Origin: Kluyvera intermedia
GTDB lineage: Bacteria; Pseudomonadota; Gammaproteobacteria; Enterobacterales; Enterobacteriaceae
Assembly: GCF_034424175.1 (NCBI RefSeq)
Contig: NZ_CP139986.1
Location: 4,526,001 to 4,590,000 of the forward strand
Direction of reading: 5' to 3'
DNA: 64,000 nucleotides
The first letter of the stretch is position 1. Each line of letters begins with the position of its first letter. The translations under genes and the position numbers were made by a program. The notes beneath the pieces are model-generated. The model was not told the origin of the DNA and searched no databases. It saw nothing but the letters and a program-made list of their open reading frames with translations. Shown here piece by piece: positions 17,917-26,227 of this stretch.

Positions 17917-19175
17917 CGCCAGACTCCTTTGGTGTCGACCACATACTGCTGCGTAATCGCGTCGCCGCTAATCGCTTTAAACTGCGCGTGATCCACCAGC
18001 ATCACAATCACATCGGCACTCGCCAGCGCGGTTTCTACCGACACCAGTGAGCAAAGCCCATCGAGCTTTTTCGGCAATTGATGAATGTTCGGTTCTACCA
18101 CCAACGTTTCGCCGCTGTGCCATTTGGCAATCAGCGCGGCAATTTCCATCGCCGGGCTTTCACGCAGGTCATCAATATTCGGCTTAAACGCCAGGCCAAA
18201 GCAGGCGATTTTCAATTCACTCGCACGTTTATCATTGGCGGCCAGACAATCGGCCACATTGGCCTTCACCTTGTCGATAACCCACAGCGGCTTATGGTCG
18301 TTCACTTCACGCGCGGTGCGGATAAGACGCGCCTGTTCCGGGTTTTGCGCCACGATAAACCATGGGTCGACGGCGATACAGTGTCCGCCAACGCCAGGGC
18401 CTGGCTGGAGAATATTGACGCGTGGGTGACGGTTCGCCAGGCGAATCAGTTCCCAGACGTTAATTTCCTGATCGGCGCAAATAAGCGACAGTTCGTTGGC
18501 AAACGCGATGTTAACGTCACGGAAGCTGTTTTCCGTCAGTTTGCACATTTCGGCGGTACGAGCGTTGGTCACCACGCATTCGCCTTCAAGGAAAATGTTG
18601 TATAGCTCGCTGGCGCGCGCCGAACAAACCGGCGTCATGCCGCCAATCACGCGGTCATTCTTAATCAGCTCAACCATAACCTGCCCAGGTAGCACGCGTT
18701 CCGGACAGTAGGCGATATTAATATCCGCCTGTTCACCCACCTGCTGCGGGAAGCTCAGGTCAGGACGCATCTCGGCAAGCCAACCGGCCATCAGCTCGGT
18801 TGCGCCTACCGGAGAGGTGGACTCGAGGATCACCAACGCCCCTTTTTTCAGCACCGGTGCAATAGAGCGCGCCGCCGCTTCCACGTAGACCATATCCGGC
18901 TCATGATCGCCTTTAAACGGCGTCGGTACGGCAATCAGGTAAGCGTCCGCCGCTTCCGGCGTGGTCGTTGCGCGCAGGTAGCCATCCGCCACCGCGGTTT
19001 TGACTACCCGGTCGAGATCGGGCTCAACAATATGAATTTCACCACGATTGATGGTATCTACCGCGTGTTGATTGATATCGACACCCACAACCTGTTTTTG
19101 CCGTGAAGCAAATGCAGCTGCAGTAGGAAGGCCGATATAGCCCAGACCGATCACCGAGAGGGTTGAGAAACTCAT
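17913..19175 (-). CDS. wecC: UDP-ManNAc dehydrogenase
   Basis: 420 residues. Oxidises UDP-ManNAc in two NAD-dependent steps to UDP-ManNAcA. The N-terminal Rossmann motif is GLGYIGLPTAAAFA. The stretch GPGVGGHCIAVDPWF contains the catalytic cysteine. Typical UDP-glucose/GDP-mannose dehydrogenase layout. Overlaps wecB by 4 bp. Confidence 0.96.
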   Translation of the reverse strand: MSFSTLSVIGLGYIGLPTAAAFASRQKQVVGVDINQHAVDTINRGEIHIVEPDLDRVVKTAVADGYLRATTTPEAADAYLIAVPTPFKGDHEPDMVYVEAAARSIAPVLKKGALVILESTSPVGATELMAGWLAEMRPDLSFPQQVGEQADINIAYCPERVLPGQVMVELIKNDRVIGGMTPVCSARASELYNIFLEGECVVTNARTAEMCKLTENSFRDVNIAFANELSLICADQEINVWELIRLANRHPRVNILQPGPGVGGHCIAVDPWFIVAQNPEQARLIRTAREVNDHKPLWVIDKVKANVADCLAANDKRASELKIACFGLAFKPNIDDLRESPAMEIAALIAKWHSGETLVVEPNIHQLPKKLDGLCSLVSVETALASADVIVMLVDHAQFKAISGDAITQQYVVDTKGVWR

Positions 19176-20302
19176 AGCGTTACCTGATTATTTTTTAATG
19201 CTGATAAAATACGTTCGCATGCCTGACCATCACCGTAAGGGTTATGGGCCCGGCTCATTCTTTGATATTCATCTTCATCACGCAGCAGACGCGTCACTTC
19301 GTCCACAATGCGTTGGCTATCTGTTCCAACTAAACGCACCGTACCGGCGTCAATAGCTTCCGGGCGTTCAGTGGTTTCGCGCATCACCAGCACCGGTTTG
19401 CCTAGCGACGGCGCCTCTTCCTGAATACCGCCGGAGTCGGTGAGAATCAACCACGCATGGTTCATCAACCAGACGAACGGCAGATAGTCCTGCGGGTCGA
19501 TAAGGATCACGTTATCGATATGACCCAGAATACGATTCACCGGCTCGCTGACATTGGGGTTCAGGTGGACTGGATAGACAATCTGCACATCGGGATTATT
19601 CGCGGCAATGTGCGCCAGCGCGTGGCAAATCTGTTCGAAACCCTGACCAAAGCTCTCGCGGCGATGTCCGGTTACCAGGATCATCTTTTTACCGTTGTTG
19701 AGGAACGGGTAACGCGCAAGCAGCTCGCTGCTGAGTTTTTCGTCCTTCATCACCCGATCGCGCACCCAGAACAGCGCATCAATGACCGTATTACCGGTCA
19801 CGTAGATATGCTTACCGGAAAGGTTTTCCCGCAGCAAATTCTGCCGTGAGTTTTCAGTAGGCGCAAAATGGTACGTTGCCAGATGCCCGGTCATCGTGCG
19901 GTTAGCCTCTTCCGGCCACGGCGAGTAGAGATCGCCGGTACGCAATCCGGCTTCCACATGGCCGACGGGAATACGCTGATAAAACGCCGCCAGACTAGCC
20001 GCTGCCGTCGTCGTGGTATCACCATGCACCAACACAACATCTGGCTTAAAGGACTCCAGAACGGGCTTTAACCCCTGCAAAATACGGCAGGTTATTTCCG
20101 TTAAACCCTGTCCTGGACTCATGATATTAAGGTCATAATCCGGAACGATGGAGAAGAGTTTGAGCACCTGATCAAGCATTTCCCTATGCTGCGCGGTCAC
20201 GCAAACTTTTGCCTCGAAATGAGGATCCTTTGCTAGCGCATGGACCAGAGGCGCCATTTTTATCGCCTCTGGGCGAGTGCCAAATACAGTCAGTACTTTC
20301 AC
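19172..20302 (-). CDS. wecB: UDP-GlcNAc 2-epimerase (GTG start)
   Basis: 376-residue non-hydrolysing epimerase making UDP-ManNAc. Motifs: VFGTRPEAIKMAPL at the N-terminus, VHGDTTTT, GHVEAGLRTGD and TDSGGIQEEAPSLGKPV. GTG at 20302 gives VKVLTVFG and the E. coli length, with AAGAGAA upstream. The ORF remains open to an ATG at 20335, but those 11 residues have no counterpart. Confidence 0.95.
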   Translation of the reverse strand: MKVLTVFGTRPEAIKMAPLVHALAKDPHFEAKVCVTAQHREMLDQVLKLFSIVPDYDLNIMSPGQGLTEITCRILQGLKPVLESFKPDVVLVHGDTTTTAAASLAAFYQRIPVGHVEAGLRTGDLYSPWPEEANRTMTGHLATYHFAPTENSRQNLLRENLSGKHIYVTGNTVIDALFWVRDRVMKDEKLSSELLARYPFLNNGKKMILVTGHRRESFGQGFEQICHALAHIAANNPDVQIVYPVHLNPNVSEPVNRILGHIDNVILIDPQDYLPFVWLMNHAWLILTDSGGIQEEAPSLGKPVLVMRETTERPEAIDAGTVRLVGTDSQRIVDEVTRLLRDEDEYQRMSRAHNPYGDGQACERILSALKNNQVTL

Positions 20303-20357
20303 ATCGATTCTCTTCTTTAGATGATACCGGCCCATCGTCCTTTATCGTGATGAGGAA

Positions 20358-21404
20358 TTACCGTGGGCGACGACGCGCCAATGCAATCCCGGCACCCACC
20401 AATGCACCGACAATTCCCCACATGACCATCAGGAATACGCGACGCGGGCTGGTACGCGTCACCGGCTCCTCTGGTGTGCGTAAGTAACGATAGGTCTGGA
20501 AACTTGCTGCCAGCGTTGGCCCGACGTTAAGGGTCGTTAGCATAGCTTTCCCCTGATCGTAATCAAGGTCAAACGTTGGCCCCACGGCCTGAAGATTTTC
20601 CAGGCGAGCCTGTAGCATTGGACGGCCGAGTAATGAGAGTTCAGAATCCGGTAATTCATCAGCCGGAATGTCTGTCTCACTGCGGTTAATATTGTGCTGC
20701 TGGGCAATTTTCAGCGCAGCTTCAATGCTGTGCATACGGCGGTCGAAAATCGCCTTCGCCACCTCTTCCTGACGTTTCACCTGCGCTTTAACCTGGATGG
20801 TACGCGCGGCCCATGCGCCTTTCAGCTCATCATTGAGATGGCCCGCGGCACGCTGGCTGGCAAACGCTACATACTGGCGAAGCAGGTTGTTAGCATCCTG
20901 AGCGGTTTCCGCCGTGAGCTTCACGCTGTCGCTGACGTTCTTCATCACATCGCCTGGCATAAACTGGATATCGTTCACCAGGTCATCCAGCTGTGCGGCA
21001 TCGGCACGTGAATTACCGACCATTCTCTGCTTGTAATAGTCCGTCTGCGACCAGAAATCGCGGCGCGTATCCCATGATGCAAGCTGCATGATGAACTCTT
21101 TGTAGACTTCATCCATCACCGAAGGCGGTGCAGCGGTGGTTGGGTTGACCTTCACATCGAGATTACGCAAAAACTGCTGCTGCGAGTAGTAGCCGTCCAG
21201 CATGTTCACGGTTGGTCGGTCGGTTATCGCCGTCGTGCTCCATTCCTGCCGGGCAAAAAAGGTATAAATCAGTACGATAGCGGCGAACAGCACCGCGAGA
21301 CCGATAATCCAGTGTTTTCCCGACCACAACCCGCGAAACAGGCCACGAATATCCAGTTCATTCTCGGCACTTGATGACCGTGCTTCTGGTAATGGTTGTG
21401 TCAT
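20358..21404 (-). CDS. wzzE: ECA chain-length regulator WzzE
   Basis: 348-residue polysaccharide co-polymerase that sets the modal number of ECA repeat units. Two membrane helices, at about residues 36-52 and near the C-terminus (about 318-340), bracket a periplasmic helical domain. A basic tail (ARRRPR) follows. Typical Wzz topology. Lies between wecA and wecB. Confidence 0.95.
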   Translation of the reverse strand: MTQPLPEARSSSAENELDIRGLFRGLWSGKHWIIGLAVLFAAIVLIYTFFARQEWSTTAITDRPTVNMLDGYYSQQQFLRNLDVKVNPTTAAPPSVMDEVYKEFIMQLASWDTRRDFWSQTDYYKQRMVGNSRADAAQLDDLVNDIQFMPGDVMKNVSDSVKLTAETAQDANNLLRQYVAFASQRAAGHLNDELKGAWAARTIQVKAQVKRQEEVAKAIFDRRMHSIEAALKIAQQHNINRSETDIPADELPDSELSLLGRPMLQARLENLQAVGPTFDLDYDQGKAMLTTLNVGPTLAASFQTYRYLRTPEEPVTRTSPRRVFLMVMWGIVGALVGAGIALARRRPR

Positions 21405-21417
21405 TACTACCCCAGTT

Positions 21418-22521
21418 TTACTTGGTTAATTTTGGATGGTTGTCACTGTTCCGACGCATTCTGCGCTTCACACGTTTGATAAAACGCGCCGCTTTCCAGG
21501 CCCGCTTGATGCAGTAGCCATAAAGGGCAAAGGCCATGAGAAACAGTATCAGCATGACCCACTCAGGTACAACACGGGTGTATTCCGCGGCAACGCCGAT
21601 AGCTGCCAGCAATGCGGCGGCGGCGGTAATCAGTACCAGCGCCTGACGCGAGGTAAAACCGGCACGCATAATCAGATGGTGGATATGCTGTCGGTCAGCC
21701 GAGAACGGGCTCATGCCCTTGCGCAAGCGGCGATACATGATAGCCACCATGTCCATCAGCGGAATGGCGACAATCCATAATGCCGTTACCGGGCTGATAG
21801 GATGGTGCGTCCCCTGCGTGGTTTCCAGCAGGATCCAGATAACCGTAAAACCAATCAGCGTACTGCCCGCATCGCCCATAAACACTTTAAAGCGGCGGCC
21901 CAGAATTCCGAGGTTCAACATGATGTAAGGCAGAATGGCCGCAATCATTGCGAAGCACCACATGGCAAGGCTAGTCTGCCCATCAAACCAAAGGATAAGC
22001 CCAATTGCGCCAAAGCTAACGCTTGATAAGCCACCAAGGAGACCATCAATCCCATCGACCATATTGAAAGCGTTAATGACCGCCCACACGGCGAAGAGAG
22101 TAAGGAAGTACCCAAAAGGCCCCAGAACCAGCTCCCACGAGCCAAAAATATAGCCAAGGCTGCGCAACGAGAGGTTTGCGGCGGTCATCATCACGATGCC
22201 AATCAAGGCCTGAACGGTGGCGCGGAATTTCACGCTAATGTCATAGCGGTCGTCCAGAGCACCAACCGCCACCAAAACGCCAGCACAGGCGAGATAGAGG
22301 GAGGCGTGAGGGATATAATAATTTGCGGTCGCAAAAGTTAAGCAGATCCCGGCGTAAACCGAGATACCGCCCACAAGTGGGATGATTCCCTGGTGACGTT
22401 TACGATAATTAGGTCGATCCACCAAACCGATCTTTTTAGCCGCTTTGCGCGCGAAAAAAAGAAATACGGTGGTGAACAAAAAAATACCGATCAAGTCAGT
22501 ACCGACGGCCAGTAAACTCAC
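21418..22521 (-). CDS. wecA: UDP-GlcNAc:undecaprenyl-phosphate GlcNAc-1-P transferase
   Basis: 367-residue membrane enzyme with about eleven helices that starts ECA, and often O-antigen, by transferring GlcNAc-1-phosphate to undecaprenyl phosphate. The DDRYD motif near residue 90 and VINAFNMVDGIDGL are the metal- and substrate-binding signatures; the HIHH motif lies in a cytoplasmic loop. First gene of the operon. The rho gene upstream has its own terminator, so wecA must be read from a promoter in the roughly 200 bp before it. Confidence 0.97.
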   Translation of the reverse strand: MSLLAVGTDLIGIFLFTTVFLFFARKAAKKIGLVDRPNYRKRHQGIIPLVGGISVYAGICLTFATANYYIPHASLYLACAGVLVAVGALDDRYDISVKFRATVQALIGIVMMTAANLSLRSLGYIFGSWELVLGPFGYFLTLFAVWAVINAFNMVDGIDGLLGGLSSVSFGAIGLILWFDGQTSLAMWCFAMIAAILPYIMLNLGILGRRFKVFMGDAGSTLIGFTVIWILLETTQGTHHPISPVTALWIVAIPLMDMVAIMYRRLRKGMSPFSADRQHIHHLIMRAGFTSRQALVLITAAAALLAAIGVAAEYTRVVPEWVMLILFLMAFALYGYCIKRAWKAARFIKRVKRRMRRNSDNHPKLTK

Positions 22522-22710
22522 AATTTATACTCGCTGCGAATATTAATAGCGAAAGTATACCCACGATAGAGACTCATCAGAAGAGGAAGGCTGATGAATT
22601 TGGGGAAACTCGCCTGATTTATAACCAATTTTGTAAACTAGCTACCATTGTAGCTGTAAACCCCAATTGTCAGCGAAAAAAATGATTCGCCCTATCACCT
22701 AAAGTCCTAA

Positions 22711-22744
22711 AAACAAAAACGCCACACAAATGTGTGGCGTTTTT
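22711..22744 (-). terminator. Terminator downstream of rho
   Basis: CGCCACACA, short loop, TGTGTGGCG with a T run on the minus strand. The plus-strand reading also ends in T residues, so it could work both ways. It separates rho from the wec operon. Confidence 0.9.
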
Positions 22745-22760
22745 CGGCAAAAAAACAATT

Positions 22761-24020
22761 TTACGAGCGTTTCATCATGTCGAAGAAGTCGTCGTTAGTT
22801 TTGGTCATTGCCAGTTTATTGATGAGGAATTCCATCGCGTCGATTTCACCCATTGGATGGATGATTTTGCGCAGGATCCACATTTTCTGCAGCTCTTCTT
22901 GCGTGGTGAGCAGCTCTTCTTTACGGGTACCGGAACGATTGTAGTCGATAGCCGGGAAGACGCGTTTTTCAGCAATCTTACGAGAGAGGTGCAGTTCCAT
23001 GTTGCCGGTACCTTTAAACTCTTCATAGATAACTTCATCCATTTTAGAGCCGGTATCGACCAGAGCCGTCGCGATGATGGTCAGGCTGCCGCCCTCTTCC
23101 ACGTTACGTGCTGCACCGAAGAAACGCTTCGGACGGTGCAGGGCGTTGGCGTCCACACCACCAGTCAGTACTTTACCGGAAGCCGGTACCACGGTGTTGT
23201 AGGCACGTGCCAGACGGGTAATGGAGTCAAGCAGGATGATAACGTCTTTCTTGTGTTCAACCAGACGTTTCGCTTTCTCGATAACCATTTCCGCAACCTG
23301 AACGTGGCGGGATGCCGGTTCGTCAAAGGTAGAAGCAATGACTTCACCTTTCACCAGACGCTGCATCTCGGTCACTTCTTCCGGACGTTCGTCAATCAGC
23401 AGAACCATCAGTACGCAGTCTGGGTGGTTGTAGGCAATGCTCTGCGCGATGTTCTGCAGCAGCATGGTTTTACCGGCTTTCGGCGGTGCCACAATCAGAC
23501 CACGCTGGCCGCGACCGATTGGCGAGGCCAAATCCAGTACGCGAGCGGTTAAATCTTCGGTAGAACCGTTACCACGTTCCATACGCAGACGAGAGTTTGC
23601 GTGCAGCGGGGTTAAGTTCTCGAACAGGATCTTGTTACGCGAGTTTTCCGGCTTGTCGTAGTTAACTTCGTTAACTTTCAACAGCGCAAAGTAACGCTCA
23701 CCCTCTTTCGGCGGACGGATCTTACCCGAAATGGTGTCACCAGTGCGGAGGTTGAAACGGCGGATTTGGCTAGGGGAAACGTAGATATCATCGGGACCGG
23801 CGAGGTAGGAGCTGTCTCCTGAACGGAGGAAACCAAATCCATCCTGCAGGATCTCCAGCACACCGTCGCCAAAGATATCTTCGCCACTCTTTGCGTGCTG
23901 CTTCAGGATGGCAAAAATGATGTCCTGCTTGCGCATACGTGCCTGGTTTTCCAGACCCATATTTTCGCCGAGAGTAATCAGCTCAGAAACCGGCGTATTC
24001 TTTAATTCGGTAAGATTCAT
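22761..24020 (-). CDS. rho: Transcription termination factor Rho
   Basis: 419-residue hexameric RNA-dependent ATPase that ends transcription. The N-terminal RNA-binding domain begins MNLTELKNTPVSELITLGE and includes the cold-shock-like GFGFLRSGDSSYL. The Walker A motif is APPKAGKT, Walker B is VIILLDSITRLARAYN, and the secondary RNA site includes the Q and R loops. Start 24020 gives the E. coli length; the 24-codon upstream extension is leader. Known to be autoregulated through its leader. Confidence 0.98.
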   Translation of the reverse strand: MNLTELKNTPVSELITLGENMGLENQARMRKQDIIFAILKQHAKSGEDIFGDGVLEILQDGFGFLRSGDSSYLAGPDDIYVSPSQIRRFNLRTGDTISGKIRPPKEGERYFALLKVNEVNYDKPENSRNKILFENLTPLHANSRLRMERGNGSTEDLTARVLDLASPIGRGQRGLIVAPPKAGKTMLLQNIAQSIAYNHPDCVLMVLLIDERPEEVTEMQRLVKGEVIASTFDEPASRHVQVAEMVIEKAKRLVEHKKDVIILLDSITRLARAYNTVVPASGKVLTGGVDANALHRPKRFFGAARNVEEGGSLTIIATALVDTGSKMDEVIYEEFKGTGNMELHLSRKIAEKRVFPAIDYNRSGTRKEELLTTQEELQKMWILRKIIHPMGEIDAMEFLINKLAMTKTNDDFFDMMKRS

Positions 24021-24058
24021 AATGGTGTGAGTTCTTAAACTTGGGGGAAATCTCGAAC

Positions 24059-24211
24059 TTAATGTTGTGAATGGTATGGCAGGGTCATCCATGCCTGTTT
24101 ACGGCCATCACTCATGTCTGTTCGCTGTCTGGTCACAGGAGAGTACGCAGAACTGAAACGACAAGACGGAAAGAGTGACAAACCTGGAATTTTTTTAACC
24201 TCTGACGCCAT
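24059..24211 (-). CDS. rhoL: RhoL-like leader peptide
   Basis: A 50-codon ORF ending 38 bp before rho. Its middle, SCRFSSAYSPVTRQRTDMS, is almost the same as the middle and end of E. coli RhoL (33 residues), so the frame is conserved. Here the peptide runs on for about 15 more residues (DGRKQAWMTLPYHSQH). The start is uncertain because no strong ribosome site precedes it; another ATG lies at 24247. Probably part of rho leader regulation. Confidence 0.6.
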   Translation of the reverse strand: MASEVKKIPGLSLFPSCRFSSAYSPVTRQRTDMSDGRKQAWMTLPYHSQH

Positions 24212-24294
24212 ACAACACAACGGGAGGTTTAGATAAACAAGATTCAAACAAGGTATGTTTAAAACGAAGTCAAAAATAACTTAGCACGACTGAA

Positions 24295-24341
24295 GCCGGG
24301 CGTCCAGAGTTCTGCTTAAATTAAGAACACTGGACGCCGGC
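24295..24341 (-). repeat. Long inverted repeat between trxA and the rho leader
   Basis: GCCGGGCGTCCAG pairs with CTGGACGCCGGC (one bulge), and an inner GTTCT pairs with AGAAC around an AT-rich loop. It begins about 10 bp after the trxA stop. No T run follows on the minus strand, so it resembles an RNA structure protecting the trxA 3' end more than a classic terminator. Confidence 0.7.
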
Positions 24342-24351
24342 ATCGAATTTC

Positions 24352-24681
24352 TTACGCCAGGTTAGCGTCGAGGAACTCTTTCAGTTGGCCTTTAGACAGC
24401 GCGCCAACTTTAGTTGCTGCAACTTCGCCGTTCTTGAACAGCAGCAGCGTAGGGATACCGCGGATGCCATACTTCGGCGCAGTACCTGGGTTCTGATCGA
24501 TGTTCAGTTTAGCAACGGTCAGTTTGCCCTCATACTCCGCAGCGATTTCATCCAGAATCGGGGCGATCATTTTGCACGGACCACACCACTCTGCCCAGAA
24601 ATCGACGAGTGTCAGCCCGTCAGCCTTGAGTACGTCCGTGTCAAAACTGTCGTCAGTCAGGTGAATAATTTTATCGCTCAT
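24352..24681 (-). CDS. trxA: Thioredoxin 1
   Basis: 109-residue disulfide reductase of the cytoplasm, also the processivity factor captured by T7 DNA polymerase. The active site WCGPC lies at residues 32-36 (FWAEWCGPCKMIAP) and the cis-proline at GIPTLLLF. Start 24681 gives the canonical length; the ORF is open 26 codons further up. Lies upstream of rho on the same strand and divergent from rhlB. Confidence 0.98.
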   Translation of the reverse strand: MSDKIIHLTDDSFDTDVLKADGLTLVDFWAEWCGPCKMIAPILDEIAAEYEGKLTVAKLNIDQNPGTAPKYGIRGIPTLLLFKNGEVAATKVGALSKGQLKEFLDANLA

Positions 24682-24824
24682 ATTTAACTCCACAGGAATA
24701 AGCCTGGTGTGTTGGTGTAGCATTAACCAACGAGGTGTTGATGTTGACTTCGCCAACAAAGGTTGACGTTATTTCACCGGATACGCTTTCTTAATGCAAT
24801 AGTAAGCTGATATTCTACCACACT

Positions 24825-26090
24825 ATGAGCAAAACACATTTAACAGAACAGAAGTTTTCCGACTTCGCCCTGCACCCTAAAGTGGTTGAAGCCCTTGAAA
24901 CCAAAGGGTTTTATAATTGCACACCCATTCAGGCGCTGGCATTGCCGCTGACGCTTGCTGGACGTGATGTGGCTGGACAGGCGCAAACCGGTACCGGGAA
25001 AACGATGGCGTTTCTGACGTCTACGTTTCATTATCTTCTTTCTCACCCGGCAAGTTCCGACCGCCAGGTGAACCAACCGCGCGCCTTAATTATGGCGCCA
25101 ACCCGTGAGCTGGCAGTCCAGATTCACGCCGACGCAGAGCCGCTGGCTCAGGCGACAGGCCTGAAATTGGGTCTGGCTTATGGCGGTGATGGCTATGACA
25201 AACAGCTGAAAGTGCTGGAGAGCGGCGTCGATATTTTGATCGGCACCACAGGCCGTCTTATTGATTATGCAAAACAGAACCACATCAACCTGGGCGCGAT
25301 TCAGGTGGTGGTGCTGGACGAAGCCGATCGCATGTACGATCTGGGCTTTATTAAAGATATCCGTTGGTTGTTCCGTCGTATGCCGCCAACCAATCAGCGT
25401 CTGAACATGCTGTTCTCTGCCACACTGTCCTATCGCGTCCGCGAACTGGCGTTCGAACAAATGAACAATGCCGAGTACGTGGAAGTTGAGCCAGAGCAGA
25501 AAACCGGCCACCGTATTAAAGAAGAACTTTTCTATCCATCGAACGAAGAGAAGATGCGTCTTCTGCAAACGTTGATTGAAGAAGAGTGGCCAGACCGCGC
25601 GATTATTTTCGCCAACACCAAGCATCGTTGTGAAGATATCTGGGGTAGCCTGGCAGCTGACGGTCATCGCGTCGGTTTGCTGACCGGTGACGTGGCGCAG
25701 AAAAAACGCCTGCGTATTCTGGAAGATTTCACCAGCGGCGATATCGATATTCTGGTCGCGACAGACGTTGCTGCCCGCGGTCTGCATATTCCAGCCGTGA
25801 CGCACGTCTTTAACTACGATCTGCCAGACGACTGTGAAGATTACGTTCACCGCATCGGCCGCACCGGTCGTGCAGGGGCAAACGGTCACTCAATCAGCCT
25901 TGCCTGTGAAGAGTACGCCCTGAACCTGCCAGCGATTGAAACCTATACCGGCCACTCAATTCCGGTCAGTAAGTACAATCCGGATGCGCTGTTAACCGAC
26001 TTGCCAAAACCATTACGTCTGACGCGCGTTCGTCAGGGCAATGGCCCGCGTCGTTCAGGCGCACCACGCAACCGCCGTCGCTCAGGTTAA
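24825..26090 (+). CDS. rhlB: ATP-dependent RNA helicase RhlB
   Basis: 421-residue DEAD-box helicase, partner of RNase E in the RNA degradosome. Motifs in order: Q motif near FYNCTPIQALALP, Walker A AQTGTGKT, PTRELAVQ, DEAD (VLDEADRMYD), SAT, then ARGLHIPAV and HRIGRTGRAG. The C-terminal tail is Arg-rich (GNGPRRSGAPRNRRRSG) and probably binds RNA. Divergent from trxA. Confidence 0.97.
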   Translation: MSKTHLTEQKFSDFALHPKVVEALETKGFYNCTPIQALALPLTLAGRDVAGQAQTGTGKTMAFLTSTFHYLLSHPASSDRQVNQPRALIMAPTRELAVQIHADAEPLAQATGLKLGLAYGGDGYDKQLKVLESGVDILIGTTGRLIDYAKQNHINLGAIQVVVLDEADRMYDLGFIKDIRWLFRRMPPTNQRLNMLFSATLSYRVRELAFEQMNNAEYVEVEPEQKTGHRIKEELFYPSNEEKMRLLQTLIEEEWPDRAIIFANTKHRCEDIWGSLAADGHRVGLLTGDVAQKKRLRILEDFTSGDIDILVATDVAARGLHIPAVTHVFNYDLPDDCEDYVHRIGRTGRAGANGHSISLACEEYALNLPAIETYTGHSIPVSKYNPDALLTDLPKPLRLTRVRQGNGPRRSGAPRNRRRSG

Positions 26091-26102
26091 ATACATTATG
26101 CC

Positions 26103-26227
26103 ATACACAAAATCATTCAAATTTTATCAAGGCGGCAAGCAAACGAATCCCGATGAGCTTACATTAGTAAGTGATTCGGGTGAGTGCGCGCAGCCAACGC
26201 AGAGACAATTTGAAGGATGAAGTGTAT
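26103..26227. repeat. ERIC (IRU) element between rhlB and gppA
   Basis: About 125-bp imperfect palindrome starting ATACAC and ending GTGTAT. It holds the ERIC core GAGCTTACATTAGTAAGTGA and the arms ATCATTCAAATTTTATC / GACAATTTGAAGGATGA. It starts 12 bp after the rhlB stop, and its right end runs into the start codon of gppA. Confidence 0.92.

Noticed and set aside
22734..23552. 272-codon ORF antisense to rho
   Set aside because: Covers the rho coding region and terminator in mirror; no independent start signal or homology.
25086..25889. 267-codon ORF antisense to rhlB
   Set aside because: Overlaps a well-supported DEAD-box helicase; composition is that of an antisense shadow.
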